From: Yeosuana aquiaggeris
GTDB lineage: Bacteria; Bacteroidota; Bacteroidia; Flavobacteriales; Flavobacteriaceae
Reading direction: 5' to 3'
DNA length: 64,000 bases
Assembly (NCBI RefSeq): GCF_044003965.1
Contig: NZ_JBAWKC010000001.1
Span: 310,001-374,000, forward strand
Made by a program: the position numbers and the translations under genes. Shown here piece after piece: positions 53,173 to 62,053 of this stretch. Numbering within the stretch: the first letter of the stretch is position 1; each line of letters starts with the position of its first letter. The notes under the pieces are model-generated. The model searched no databases and was not told the DNA's origin. It saw nothing but the letters and a program-made list of their open reading frames with translations.

Positions 53173-53364
53173 ATGGAGATTCCAGCTATCGTAGGCGCAG
53201 GTTTAGTAGTAATTGGAGCAGGTATTGGTATTGGTAGAATCGGTGGTTCTGCTATGGATGCAATCGCTCGTCAACCTGAAGCTACAGGTAAAATTCAAAC
53301 TGCTATGCTTATTGCAGCAGCGTTGATTGAAGGTATTGGATTTGCTGCTTTATTCGCAGTTTAA
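53173..53364 (+). CDS. atpE: F1Fo ATP synthase subunit c
   Basis: A 63-residue hairpin of two helices: helix 1 GAGLVVIGAGIGIGRIGG, the polar loop ARQPEATG, and helix 2 with the ion-binding Glu53 (ALIEGIGFAAL). The Ser/Thr and Gln that mark sodium-binding rings are absent around Glu53, so proton coupling is expected. It is followed by a terminator-like hairpin. Confidence 0.96.
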   Translation: MEIPAIVGAGLVVIGAGIGIGRIGGSAMDAIARQPEATGKIQTAMLIAAALIEGIGFAALFAV

Positions 53365-53371
53365 GACAAAT

Positions 53372-53410
53372 AAAGAAGTTGCTATAACGGTTGGTTATAG
53401 CGCTTCTTTT
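53372..53410 (+). terminator. terminator-like hairpin inside the atp operon, between atpE and atpF
   Basis: AAAGAAG (53372-53378) pairs with CTTCTTT (53403-53409) and GCTATAAC (53381-53388) with GTTATAGC (53394-53401), closed by a 5-nt loop and followed by a T run. The structure fits an intrinsic terminator or an mRNA-stabilising stem. As atpF, H, A and G follow, partial termination or 3' protection of the c-subunit message is the likely role. Confidence 0.75.
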
Positions 53411-53449
53411 TAATTAAACAGAAAAGTTGATTTATAAAAATAAAATATT

Positions 53450-53950
53450 ATGGAAGAATTATTTGGAGGGTTTTCTTTAGGATTGTTTTTTTGGCAAACG
53501 ATACTTTTTTTAGCACTGGTATTTTTGCTTAAAAAATTTGCTTGGAAACCAATTTTAGATTCAGTTAATGAAAGAGAAGAAGGAATAAAAAACGCATTGG
53601 ATTCTGCTGAAAAAGCAAAATTAGAAATGGAAAACCTTCACGCAGACAATCAAAAATTGTTAAAAGAAGCCAGAACGGAACGCGAAACGATGTTGAAAGA
53701 CGCACGTGATATTAAAAATAAAATGATTGAAGACGCTAAAGGTGAAGCTAAAGAAGCTGCCGGAAAGCTAATTGAACAAGCACAGGCTTCTATTGAATCA
53801 GAAAAGAAAGCGGCCATCGCTGAATTAAAAGCTCAAGTAGCCAGTTTATCAATTGAAATCGCTGAAAAAGTGGTTCGTGCCGAATTATCTAATAAAGACA
53901 AACAAGAAAAGTTGGTTGAGTCTATGTTGGCTGACGCAAAATTAAATTAG
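53450..53950 (+). CDS. atpF: F1Fo ATP synthase subunit b
   Basis: A 166-residue peripheral stalk subunit: one N-terminal membrane helix (about residues 8-27, GLFFWQTILFLALVFLL), then FAWKPILDSVNEREEGI and a long charged coiled coil to the C-terminus. It forms a dimer linking Fo to F1 via subunit delta. It follows the hairpin after atpE and lies 6 bp before atpH. Confidence 0.96.
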   Translation: MEELFGGFSLGLFFWQTILFLALVFLLKKFAWKPILDSVNEREEGIKNALDSAEKAKLEMENLHADNQKLLKEARTERETMLKDARDIKNKMIEDAKGEAKEAAGKLIEQAQASIESEKKAAIAELKAQVASLSIEIAEKVVRAELSNKDKQEKLVESMLADAKLN

Positions 53951-53956
53951 TTATAA

Positions 53957-54493
53957 ATGGCAGGAGCAAGAGCAGCGATACGTTACGCAAAGGCGATTTT
54001 AAGTTTAGCAACTGATCAAAAGAAGGCAGATGCGGTTAATAACGACATGAAGTTAATGGCGAATACCATTGCAGATAATATTGAGCTAGCCAACATGCTT
54101 AACAGTGCTGTTATTAAATCTGAAGAAAAAAAGGCCGTGTTACTGGCCATATTTCCTGAGTTAAATCACATAAGCGCTAGTTTGTTTGATGTGTTAATTA
54201 CAAACAAAAGAGTTGATATTTTAAATAATATTGCTTTACAATACAGCATTTTGTTTGATGAATTAAATGGTAAAGAACTTGCTTCAGTTACTACCGCAGT
54301 TCCCATGACTAAAGATTTGGAATCAAAAGTATTAAAGAAGGTAAAAGAATTAACCAATAAAGAAGTTACTCTTGAAAATATAGTAGATGAAAGTATTTTA
54401 GGAGGTTTCATCTTAAGGGTTGGAGACAAGCAATACAATGCGAGCATTTCCAATAAATTAAACAAATTAAAAAAAGAATTTACATTAAACTAA
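53957..54493 (+). CDS. atpH: F1Fo ATP synthase subunit delta
   Basis: A 178-residue protein. The N-terminal helical domain starts RAAIRYAKAILSLA, and the C-terminal part has VDESILGGFILRVGDKQYNASI, the typical OSCP/delta signature. It joins the b-stalk to the top of F1. It sits 7 bp before atpA. Confidence 0.95.
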   Translation: MAGARAAIRYAKAILSLATDQKKADAVNNDMKLMANTIADNIELANMLNSAVIKSEEKKAVLLAIFPELNHISASLFDVLITNKRVDILNNIALQYSILFDELNGKELASVTTAVPMTKDLESKVLKKVKELTNKEVTLENIVDESILGGFILRVGDKQYNASISNKLNKLKKEFTLN

Positions 54494-54500
54494 ATATAAG

Positions 54501-56081
54501 ATGGCAGAAGTAAAACCAGCTGAAGTATCAGCGATCTTAAAAAAGCAACTTGCAGGATTTGATGCCTCAGCATCATTGGATGAAGTGGGAACAGTATTAA
54601 CTGTTGGTGATGGTATTGTACGTGCTTATGGACTTTCAAATGTTCAATATGGAGAATTAGTTGAGTTTGAAGGTGGTTTAGAAGGAATTGTTCTAAACCT
54701 GGAAGAAGATAATGTTGGTATTGTATTATTAGGCGCTTCAGTAGGAGTAAAAGAAGGGTCAATTGTGAAACGCACAACCAGAATTGCTTCTATAAATGTT
54801 GGAGAAGGAATTGTTGGACGTGTTGTAGACACTTTAGGAACTCCTATTGATGGGAAAGGTCCAATCGCTGGTAAAACGTATGAAATGCCTTTGGAGCGTA
54901 AAGCGCCGGGAGTTATTTTCCGTGAACCAGTAACGGAGCCATTACAAACAGGGATTAAATCTATTGACGCCATGATTCCTATCGGTCGCGGACAAAGAGA
55001 GCTGGTAATTGGTGACCGTCAAACTGGTAAAACAGCGGTTTGTATTGATACCATCTTGAATCAAAAAGAATTTTATGATGCAGGTCAGCCTGTGTATTGT
55101 ATCTATGTTGCTATTGGGCAAAAAGCTTCGAACGTTGCTTTGATTGCTAAAACTTTAGAAGATAAAGGCGCTTTAGCCTACACAACTATTGTTGCCGCAA
55201 ATGCATCAGATCCCGCTCCAATGCAAGTATATGCGCCATTTGCTGGTGCAGCCATTGGAGAATATTTTAGAGATTCTGGTCGTCCGGCTTTAATTATTTA
55301 TGATGATTTGTCAAAACAAGCGGTAGCCTATCGTGAGGTGTCTTTATTATTACGTCGTCCACCAGGACGTGAGGCGTATCCTGGAGACGTTTTCTACTTA
55401 CATTCACGTTTATTAGAGCGTTCTGCAAAAATTATCAATAATGATGCGATTGCTAAAAACATGAATGACTTACCTGATTCTTTAAAACCTTTAGTTAAAG
55501 GAGGCGGGTCATTAACAGCATTACCAATTATTGAAACACAAGCAGGAGACGTATCAGCATATATTCCAACCAATGTAATTTCAATTACAGATGGACAGAT
55601 TTTCTTAGATGGTGATTTGTTTAACTCAGGGGTTCGTCCAGCAATTAACGTAGGTATTTCTGTATCTCGTGTTGGGGGTAACGCTCAGATTAAATCAATG
55701 AAAAAAGTAGCGGGAACATTAAAATTAGACCAGGCACAATATCGCGAATTAGAAGCGTTTGCTAAGTTTGGTTCAGATCTAGATGCAGTTACTTTAAATG
55801 TTATTGAAAAAGGAAAGCGTAATGTGGAGATTTTAAAACAAGCTCAAAACGATCCTTTTAAGGTGGAAGATCAAATTGCAATTATTTATGCAGGATCTAG
55901 AAACTTATTAAGAGATGTACCTGTTGAAAAAATAAAAGAATTTCAAACGGATTATTTAGAGTTTTTAAGAGCAAAACATAGTAATGTTTTAGCTGATTTA
56001 AAAGCTGGTAAATTAACAGATGAAGTTACTGACACATTAACCGCAGTAGCAAAAGATTTATCAAGTAAATATAAAGCATAA
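54501..56081 (+). CDS. atpA: F1Fo ATP synthase subunit alpha
   Basis: The 526-residue non-catalytic nucleotide-binding F1 subunit. Walker A is GDRQTGKT at 171-178. The ALIIYDDLSKQAVAYREVSL segment and the PGREAYPGDVFYLHSRLLER region are clear. The length is normal for the family. atpD (beta) is not in the window, so the operon is split as in other Bacteroidota. Confidence 0.98.
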   Translation: MAEVKPAEVSAILKKQLAGFDASASLDEVGTVLTVGDGIVRAYGLSNVQYGELVEFEGGLEGIVLNLEEDNVGIVLLGASVGVKEGSIVKRTTRIASINVGEGIVGRVVDTLGTPIDGKGPIAGKTYEMPLERKAPGVIFREPVTEPLQTGIKSIDAMIPIGRGQRELVIGDRQTGKTAVCIDTILNQKEFYDAGQPVYCIYVAIGQKASNVALIAKTLEDKGALAYTTIVAANASDPAPMQVYAPFAGAAIGEYFRDSGRPALIIYDDLSKQAVAYREVSLLLRRPPGREAYPGDVFYLHSRLLERSAKIINNDAIAKNMNDLPDSLKPLVKGGGSLTALPIIETQAGDVSAYIPTNVISITDGQIFLDGDLFNSGVRPAINVGISVSRVGGNAQIKSMKKVAGTLKLDQAQYRELEAFAKFGSDLDAVTLNVIEKGKRNVEILKQAQNDPFKVEDQIAIIYAGSRNLLRDVPVEKIKEFQTDYLEFLRAKHSNVLADLKAGKLTDEVTDTLTAVAKDLSSKYKA

Positions 56082-56088
56082 TTAGATT

Positions 56089-56139
56089 TTAGTATTGAGT
56101 AGTGAGTTAATCAATTCACTACTGAATACTCAATACTAA
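56089..56139. repeat. interrupted inverted repeat between atpA and atpG
   Basis: The left arm TTAGTATTGAGTAGTGA (56089-56105) is complemented by TCACTACT and CAATACTAA (56116-56123 and 56131-56139). A 7-nt bulge, GAATACT, interrupts the right arm and duplicates part of it. The arms fold into a long hairpin that fills the 68-bp gap. It has no T run, so it is not a simple terminator, and may be a REP-like or mRNA-stability element. Confidence 0.75.
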
Positions 56140-56149
56140 CAACTAAAAT

Positions 56150-57010
56150 ATGGCAAACTTAAAAGAAATACGTAACAGAATAACATCGGTATCTTCTACT
56201 ATGCAGATTACCAGTGCCATGAAAATGGTATCTGCTGCAAAATTGAAGAAGGCACAGGATGCTATTACAGCTATGCGTCCTTATGCAGATAAGTTAACAG
56301 AACTTTTACAAGGTTTAAGCGCAACTTTAGATGCAGATACTGGAAGCAAATTTTCAACACAACGTGAAGTTAAGAATGTTTTGATTGTTCCCATAACGTC
56401 AAACAGAGGGTTATGTGGTGCTTTTAATTCAAATATTATCAAACAAACACAACAGTTAATCAGTAATGATTATGCCGGTAAAAAAGTATCGATTTTTGCA
56501 ATTGGTAAGAAAGGGAATGATGCTTTTGCTAAGAAAAAAATAGTGGTGTCAAATGAGAGTAAGGTTTTTGATGATTTAACCTTTGAAAATGTGGCTGATA
56601 TTGCACAAGTATTAATGCATAAATTTGTTTCTGGCGAGTATGACAAAATAGTAATTGTGTATAACAAATTTAAAAACGCGGCGACTCAAGAAGTAATGAC
56701 AGAGCAATTTTTACCGATTGTGCCAGCTCAACAAGTTGCTAATGCTAATCTAGACTATATTTTTGAACCTTCAAAAGTAGAAATTGTTGAACAATTAATT
56801 CCAAAGTCATTAAAAACACAATTGTATAAAGGAATTAGAGATTCTTTTGCAAGTGAGCATGGTGCACGCATGACTGCTATGCACAAGGCGACAGATAATG
56901 CTACTGAGCTAAGAGATCAGCTTAAATTAACTTATAACAAAGCAAGACAAGCCGCAATTACTAACGAAATTCTTGAAATTGTTGGAGGGGCAGAAGCTTT
57001 AAATAATTAA
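56150..57010 (+). CDS. atpG: F1Fo ATP synthase subunit gamma
   Basis: The 286-residue central rotor shaft. Its N-terminal helix carries LKEIRNRITSVSSTMQITSA and MKMVSAAKLKKAQ. The SNRGLCGAFNSN segment is near residue 84, and the C-terminal helix has MHKATDNATELRDQL and YNKARQAAITNEILEIVGG. It is the last gene of the operon, followed by a terminator. Confidence 0.97.
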   Translation: MANLKEIRNRITSVSSTMQITSAMKMVSAAKLKKAQDAITAMRPYADKLTELLQGLSATLDADTGSKFSTQREVKNVLIVPITSNRGLCGAFNSNIIKQTQQLISNDYAGKKVSIFAIGKKGNDAFAKKKIVVSNESKVFDDLTFENVADIAQVLMHKFVSGEYDKIVIVYNKFKNAATQEVMTEQFLPIVPAQQVANANLDYIFEPSKVEIVEQLIPKSLKTQLYKGIRDSFASEHGARMTAMHKATDNATELRDQLKLTYNKARQAAITNEILEIVGGAEALNN

Positions 57011-57043
57011 ACCTAATTTAAATCAACAGCTTTTATAAAATTC

Positions 57044-57073
57044 AAAACCCTCGCAAATAGTGGGGGTTTTTTT
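57044..57073 (+). terminator. intrinsic terminator of the atp operon
   Basis: AAAACCCTC pairs with GGGGGTTTT (one T-G pair) across a 9-nt loop, ending in a run of seven T. It lies 34 bp after the atpG stop. Confidence 0.8.
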
Positions 57074-57080
57074 ATGGCAT

Positions 57081-57088
57081 TACTTTTG
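57081..57088 (+). promoter_or_regulatory. promoter -7 element for the following lipoprotein gene
   Basis: TACTTTTG is an exact TAnnTTTG 32 bases before ATG 57121. No clear -33 TTG is seen. Confidence 0.45.
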
Positions 57089-57120
57089 AAATGGTATCTT
57101 TATATGATCAATAAAACAAC

Positions 57121-57630
57121 ATGAAATTTTTTAAAAAGGCATTTAACTTTATATCACTATGTTTTATGGTATTTCTTGTGTCACAATGCAGCAGCGCCCA
57201 AATACTGCAAAAAGGCGCTCCTTTACAATTAGGAGAATGTTACTATCAGAGCTGGATAGCTGGGATTGAAGGCGGTGGTTCAGGAATCGATATCTACATT
57301 CCTATTATTTCAAACGTGAATAAAATTGAATTAGACAGCATTTATTTTCAAGGGAAAGTCGTTAAACTTGAATTTAAAAATGAATTATTAGCTATTGGCA
57401 GGTTTATAACTGATTTAAATCAAAAAAAGGATCTTATTATGAGTAATGAGCCTTTTGCCGAATATGGAAATAAAGTCAATCAAACGATGTTGAAGCAATG
57501 GCCCACTTTAAAGGATAGTCAATGTGTTATTTCCTATAAAGAAGGATCTAAAACCAAGTATTTCATGATTGATAATCTTTCAAAGAAACCATTACTAGCA
57601 TATCCAAGTGCGCCTCGTAATAAGGAATAA
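57121..57630 (+). CDS. lipoprotein of unknown function
   Basis: A 169-residue protein with a long signal sequence and lipobox VSQC (Cys23). The mature part begins SSAQILQKGAPLQLGECYYQSW and is mostly beta-strand. Two further Cys residues (in GECYY and SQCVI) might form a disulfide. I do not recognise the family, though similar small proteins occur in Flavobacteriia. It is flanked by the atp terminator and a flippase gene 57 bp downstream. Confidence 0.7.
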   Translation: MKFFKKAFNFISLCFMVFLVSQCSSAQILQKGAPLQLGECYYQSWIAGIEGGGSGIDIYIPIISNVNKIELDSIYFQGKVVKLEFKNELLAIGRFITDLNQKKDLIMSNEPFAEYGNKVNQTMLKQWPTLKDSQCVISYKEGSKTKYFMIDNLSKKPLLAYPSAPRNKE

Positions 57631-57687
57631 TGTATTTTTGGTTTAGAATCGCTAAAAACGTATTTTTAGCCATATAAAAATGAACTG

Positions 57688-59148
57688 TTGGGCGTACTCA
57701 AAACATTATTTAAGCAAACATTTATTTATGGTTTAGCAACTGTTTTACCCAGAATGTTAAGCTTTATTTTAGTGCCGCTTTATACTACAAAAGGGGTGTT
57801 ATCTTCAGTAGCTGAATATGGGCAAGTATCTGTTATTTTTTCTTATTTTGTGCTTTTTAATGTGGTATTGGCTTATGGAATGGAAACTGCTTTTTTCCGT
57901 TTTTTTAATAAAGAAAATGAAAAAAATCAAGTTATTGGAACCTCTACTATTTCTTTAATAATTTCATCTTTTGGGTTTTTTATATTAGCATTAATATTTC
58001 AAAATCAGATAGCAACCATTATAGATATTGATGTTAAATATATCAATTTAGTGATATGGATATTGCTTTTAGATGCGCTAACAATTATTCCATTCGCTTG
58101 GTTAAGGGCTACTCAAAGACCCATGCGTTACGCATTTATAAAAATTTTAAATGTTATCATTAATTTAGGATTTAATTTATTCTTCTTATTAATATTGAAG
58201 AACTTATCTTCAGAGGGGGCCTTTTTTGAAAGCATTTATAAGCCGAATTTTGAAATCAGTTATATTTTTATTGCCAATCTAATAGCAAGTGGTATTACTT
58301 TGCTCATAGTGGTTCCTTTCTATGTTAAAACAAAATATGTTTTTAATAAAGAGCTATGGAAATCAATGATACGATATGCTTTTCCTGTGTTAGTAGCTGG
58401 TGTGGCTTTTTCAATCAATGAGACTTTTGATAGAATTCTTCTTAAGGAGTTATTGCCTCCAAACATTGCCGACACAGATATTGGAATGTATTCTGCATGT
58501 TATAAAATTGCTTTATTCATGACTTTGTTTGCAACGGCCTATAGATTGGGTATTGAACCATTCTTTTTTAGTCACGCTAAAAGTGAAAACCCTCAAAAGA
58601 ATTATGCGACTATTTTAGAATTTTTTGTTGCTTTTGGATCCATTATTTTATTATCTGTAGTTGTTTTTGCAGATATCTTAAAACCATATATAGTAAGAAG
58701 TGAAGCTTATTGGGAAGCTATGTGGGTAGTACCAATAATTTTAATTGCAAATTTCTGTTTAGGTATTTATCACAACCTTTCGGTATGGTATAAGATTACA
58801 GATAAAACAAAATTTGGAGCTTATATTTCTATTGTTGGTGCGGTAGTCACTCTAGTGTTGAATATTCTGTTTATAAAGGAATTTAGCTATAAAGCATCCG
58901 CCGTTGCTACCTTAGTGGCGTATAGCATTATGATGATTTTATCTTATTATTTTGGACGCAAATATTATCCTATACCGTATAACCTTAAAAAAATAGGACT
59001 TTATTTAATTCTATCTATTGGATTTTCTCTCTTGTCGTTTTATAAATTTAGAGAAGAATATATCATCGGGATACCAATGTTAATCGTATTTTTGACAATC
59101 ATTTTTATTTCAGAAAAAAACCAATTAAAGCAATTATTAAAAAAATAA
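57688..59148 (+). CDS. oligosaccharide flippase family protein, second copy
   Basis: A 486-residue membrane protein with about 14 hydrophobic helices of the Wzx/MVF group: LFKQTFIYGLATVLPRMLSF, LVPLYT, and the long C-terminal helix set. It is only distantly like the flippase at 24238 and lies outside the polysaccharide cluster, so it probably exports a different glycan or lipid-linked substrate. The start is TTG 57688, giving the typical MGVLKTLFKQ start; the nearby ATG at 57680 is out of frame. It is followed after 1 bp by dut. Confidence 0.85.
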   Translation: MGVLKTLFKQTFIYGLATVLPRMLSFILVPLYTTKGVLSSVAEYGQVSVIFSYFVLFNVVLAYGMETAFFRFFNKENEKNQVIGTSTISLIISSFGFFILALIFQNQIATIIDIDVKYINLVIWILLLDALTIIPFAWLRATQRPMRYAFIKILNVIINLGFNLFFLLILKNLSSEGAFFESIYKPNFEISYIFIANLIASGITLLIVVPFYVKTKYVFNKELWKSMIRYAFPVLVAGVAFSINETFDRILLKELLPPNIADTDIGMYSACYKIALFMTLFATAYRLGIEPFFFSHAKSENPQKNYATILEFFVAFGSIILLSVVVFADILKPYIVRSEAYWEAMWVVPIILIANFCLGIYHNLSVWYKITDKTKFGAYISIVGAVVTLVLNILFIKEFSYKASAVATLVAYSIMMILSYYFGRKYYPIPYNLKKIGLYLILSIGFSLLSFYKFREEYIIGIPMLIVFLTIIFISEKNQLKQLLKK

Positions 59149-59149
59149 A

Positions 59150-59584
59150 ATGCAAATTAAAATAATCAATAAATCATCCCATGATTTGCCAAGTTATGAA
59201 ACCATTGCTTCGGCAGGTATGGATTTAAGAGCCCATATTTCAGAAACAATTATTTTAAAACCTTTAGAAAGAGCCATTGTGAAAACAGGATTGTTTATTG
59301 AACTTCCAATAGGATATGAAGCACAGGTGCGGCCTAGAAGTGGCCTTGCGGCAAAAAAAGGAATTACAGTACTAAACACCCCAGGCACGGTTGATGCTGA
59401 TTATAGAGGCGAAATTGGCGTTATTTTAGTGAATCTTTCAAATGAAGATTTCGCTGTAGAAAATGGTGAACGCATTGCTCAATTAGTGATTGCTAAACAT
59501 GAACGGGCTGAATGGAAACAAGTAGATGAACTTTCTGAAACCTCCAGAGGTCAAGGAGGTTTTGGCAGTACTGGGACAAAGTAG
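59150..59584 (+). CDS. dut: dUTP diphosphatase
   Basis: Hydrolyses dUTP to dUMP and PPi, keeping uracil out of DNA and feeding dTMP synthesis. The 144-residue trimeric dUTPase has the conserved motifs AGMDLRAHI, RPRSGLAAKKGI, GTVDADYRGEIGVILVN, RIAQLVI and the C-terminal RGQGGFGSTG. Only 1 bp separates it from the flippase gene. Confidence 0.97.
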   Translation: MQIKIINKSSHDLPSYETIASAGMDLRAHISETIILKPLERAIVKTGLFIELPIGYEAQVRPRSGLAAKKGITVLNTPGTVDADYRGEIGVILVNLSNEDFAVENGERIAQLVIAKHERAEWKQVDELSETSRGQGGFGSTGTK

Positions 59585-59621
59585 ATTTAGCAAAAAATAG
59601 TAAAAAAAGAAAAAGGATCAT

Positions 59622-60641
59622 ATGAAAATAATAGTACCTATGGCGGGAAGAGGTTCTCGTTTAAGACCACATAGTTTAACAGTACCTAAACCATTAATTC
59701 CAGTTGCTGGACAACCTATAGTTCACAGATTGGTAAAGGATATAGCCAAGGTTTTAAAACAACCAATTGATGAAATTGCCTTTGTCCTTGGAGATCCGGC
59801 ATTTTTTGGAGAGGATGTGGTTGATAGTTTAAAAGCCTTAGCTAATAGTTTAGGGGCTAAAGCATCTATTTATAGACAAGACCAGCCGTTAGGAACCGGT
59901 CACGCTATTATGTGCGCTAAGGAATCATTGTCTGGACCAGCTGTCATTGCGTATGCAGACACGCTTATTAGAGCAAATTTTAGCTTAGATCCGGAAGCTG
60001 ATGCTGTTATATGGGTAAAGCAAGTTGATAAGCCAGAAGCCTTTGGAGTAGTTAAATTGAATTCAAAACAGGAAATTGTTGAGCTGGTTGAAAAACCAAA
60101 AGAGTTTGTAAGTGATTTAGCGGTTATTGGCATATACTACTTCAAAGAAGTGGGCGTTTTAAAACAACAGTTACAGCACGTTCTGGATAATAACATAGTG
60201 AATGGCGGTGAGTATCAAATTAATGATGGTATTAAGGGGATGATGGCAACCGGGAAAGTTTTTAAAACCGGTCAGGTTGATGAGTGGATGGATTGTGGTA
60301 ACAAAGCCGTTACGGTTGAAACCAATACCAGAATGCTAGGTTTCTTAAAATCTGATGGAGAAGAACAGATGATTGCAGCATCTGCTAAAATCAACAATTC
60401 TAATATCATTGAACCCTGTTTCATTGGAGAAAATGTAATTTTAAATAATGCCACCATCGGACCAAATGTTTCAATTGGTGATAAGTGTATTATAGAAAAT
60501 GCCACCATTAAAAACAGTTTAATACAAACGAATACAACAATCAAAAATGCCCATTTAGATGATGCTATGATAGGTAATTATGTGTCTTATGATGGTAATT
60601 TTAAAGCAGTAAGTCTTGGGGATTATTCAGTATTGGAATAA
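59622..60641 (+). CDS. NDP-sugar nucleotidyltransferase
   Basis: A 339-residue protein: N-terminal nucleotidyltransferase domain with PMAGRGSRLRPHSLTVPKP, QPLGTGHAI, and AYADTLI for the metal-binding Asp. The C-terminal left-handed beta-helix has hexapeptide repeats (ENVILNNATIGPNVSIGDKC, then IENATIKNSLIQ). It makes an NDP-sugar from a sugar-1-phosphate; dTDP-glucose or GDP-mannose-type activity cannot be distinguished. The same gene order with a TPR protein and a DUF4292 lipoprotein recurs in Flavobacteriia, as I remember. Confidence 0.88.
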   Translation: MKIIVPMAGRGSRLRPHSLTVPKPLIPVAGQPIVHRLVKDIAKVLKQPIDEIAFVLGDPAFFGEDVVDSLKALANSLGAKASIYRQDQPLGTGHAIMCAKESLSGPAVIAYADTLIRANFSLDPEADAVIWVKQVDKPEAFGVVKLNSKQEIVELVEKPKEFVSDLAVIGIYYFKEVGVLKQQLQHVLDNNIVNGGEYQINDGIKGMMATGKVFKTGQVDEWMDCGNKAVTVETNTRMLGFLKSDGEEQMIAASAKINNSNIIEPCFIGENVILNNATIGPNVSIGDKCIIENATIKNSLIQTNTTIKNAHLDDAMIGNYVSYDGNFKAVSLGDYSVLE

Positions 60642-60681
60642 GATTTGATGAGACTCTTGTTATAGAATAAAACAATTAAAA

Positions 60682-62043
60682 TTGAAATATAAAATCTACA
60701 TATTATTTGTTTTTTTGGGTGTCCTATTGGTTCCACAATATCAATTTGGACAGGTAGATTTTAATAAAAATCCTGATGATGATTTAGGCGATTTAGAGGA
60801 TCAATTTCAAGAATTATTTTTTGAAGCTTTAAAGCAAAAAGGTATTGAAAATTATGACCGCTCTGTTGAAGCGCTTATAAAATGTATTGCGATAGATAAT
60901 TCTCAATCTGTTTTATATTTTGAATTAGGGAAAAATTACATTCAGCTTAAAAATTTTGGGGCTGCTGAAGAGGCTTTAAAAACGGCGGTAGATAAGCAGC
61001 AAGATAATGAATGGTATTTAGAGGCACTTTATAGTTTATATGTTCAGCAAAATGAGCAAGATAAAGCCATTAAAACCCTAAAACAACTTGTAGGGTATCA
61101 TCCTGATTACAAAGAGGAGTTAGTTGCCTTGTATATTTCTACTAAAAAGTATGATGATGCTTTAAAGGTATTGGATGAACTTGATGAAAAATTAGGCATT
61201 TCTGGCACAAGAGATTATATGCGAAATCAAATTTATGCTGCAACAGGACGGAAAAAGGATCAGATAAAAAATTTAGAAAAACGCGTGGATGATAATCCGG
61301 ATAAAGAAGCTAATTATTTAGCGCTTATTTATCGTTATAGTGAGAACAATGAAAATGAAAAGGCTTTTGAAACAGCAAAAGAACTGCTTAAAGTCAATCC
61401 TACTTCTCAATTGGTACACCTGGCGCTTTATAAGTTTTATTTAGAAAAGAATGAACCCGAAAAAGCAATAGAATCTATGAAGATTGTTATTCAAAGCAGT
61501 CAAATAAAACCAGAGGCAAAACTCAAGGTGCTTTCAGATTTTGTGGCTTTTGTCGGTAAAAATCCTCAGTATGAATCTGCTTTAGTTGAGGCTACAACCT
61601 TGGCAGGAGATACTAAAACCTCAAAATCATTTGTAGAAATAGCTCAGTATTATTTAACTAAAGGCGACAAGAATAAAGCCTTGGAGTATTTTCAACAAGC
61701 TTTATCAATGGAGAGTGATAATTTTGGCGTTTTGCGCAATATTTTGTTATTACACATTGATTTAATGCAGTATGATGAAGCCGCTTCAAAATCTAAAAAC
61801 GCATTAGAGAAATATCCATCAATGCCTATAATTTATTTAATAAATGGCGTTGCTTTGAATAAACTAAAAAGAGCGGAAGAAGCCGTGTCTATTTTGGAAG
61901 CAGGATTAGATTATATTATTGATGACACCAAAATGGAAATTGATTTTTATAACCAATTAAGTGTTGCATATACCTTACTAAACAATGAATCTAAGGCAAA
62001 AGCGTTTAGTGATAAAGCAAAAAAGTTAGAAACCACCAAATAG
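60682..62043 (+). CDS. secreted TPR-repeat protein
   Basis: A 453-residue protein with an N-terminal signal peptide (about residues 4-23), an acidic Asp-rich stretch (NPDDDLGDLEDQF), then about ten TPR-like repeats (for example SVLYFELGKNYIQLKNFGAA and YLTKGDKNKALEYFQQALS). It is probably a periplasmic or membrane-associated scaffold. The start is TTG 60682, needed for the signal peptide. It is followed by a DUF4292 lipoprotein and an EnvC-like gene, which suggests a cell-envelope role. Confidence 0.82.
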   Translation: MKYKIYILFVFLGVLLVPQYQFGQVDFNKNPDDDLGDLEDQFQELFFEALKQKGIENYDRSVEALIKCIAIDNSQSVLYFELGKNYIQLKNFGAAEEALKTAVDKQQDNEWYLEALYSLYVQQNEQDKAIKTLKQLVGYHPDYKEELVALYISTKKYDDALKVLDELDEKLGISGTRDYMRNQIYAATGRKKDQIKNLEKRVDDNPDKEANYLALIYRYSENNENEKAFETAKELLKVNPTSQLVHLALYKFYLEKNEPEKAIESMKIVIQSSQIKPEAKLKVLSDFVAFVGKNPQYESALVEATTLAGDTKTSKSFVEIAQYYLTKGDKNKALEYFQQALSMESDNFGVLRNILLLHIDLMQYDEAASKSKNALEKYPSMPIIYLINGVALNKLKRAEEAVSILEAGLDYIIDDTKMEIDFYNQLSVAYTLLNNESKAKAFSDKAKKLETTK

Positions 62044-62053
62044 GAACTCTTAT

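Noticed and set aside
54490..54973. Long open frames on the minus strand opposite atpA
   Set aside because: They lie wholly within the conserved atpA frame, have low-complexity Leu/Gln- or Ser/Pro-rich products, and no promoter or family match; they are shadows.
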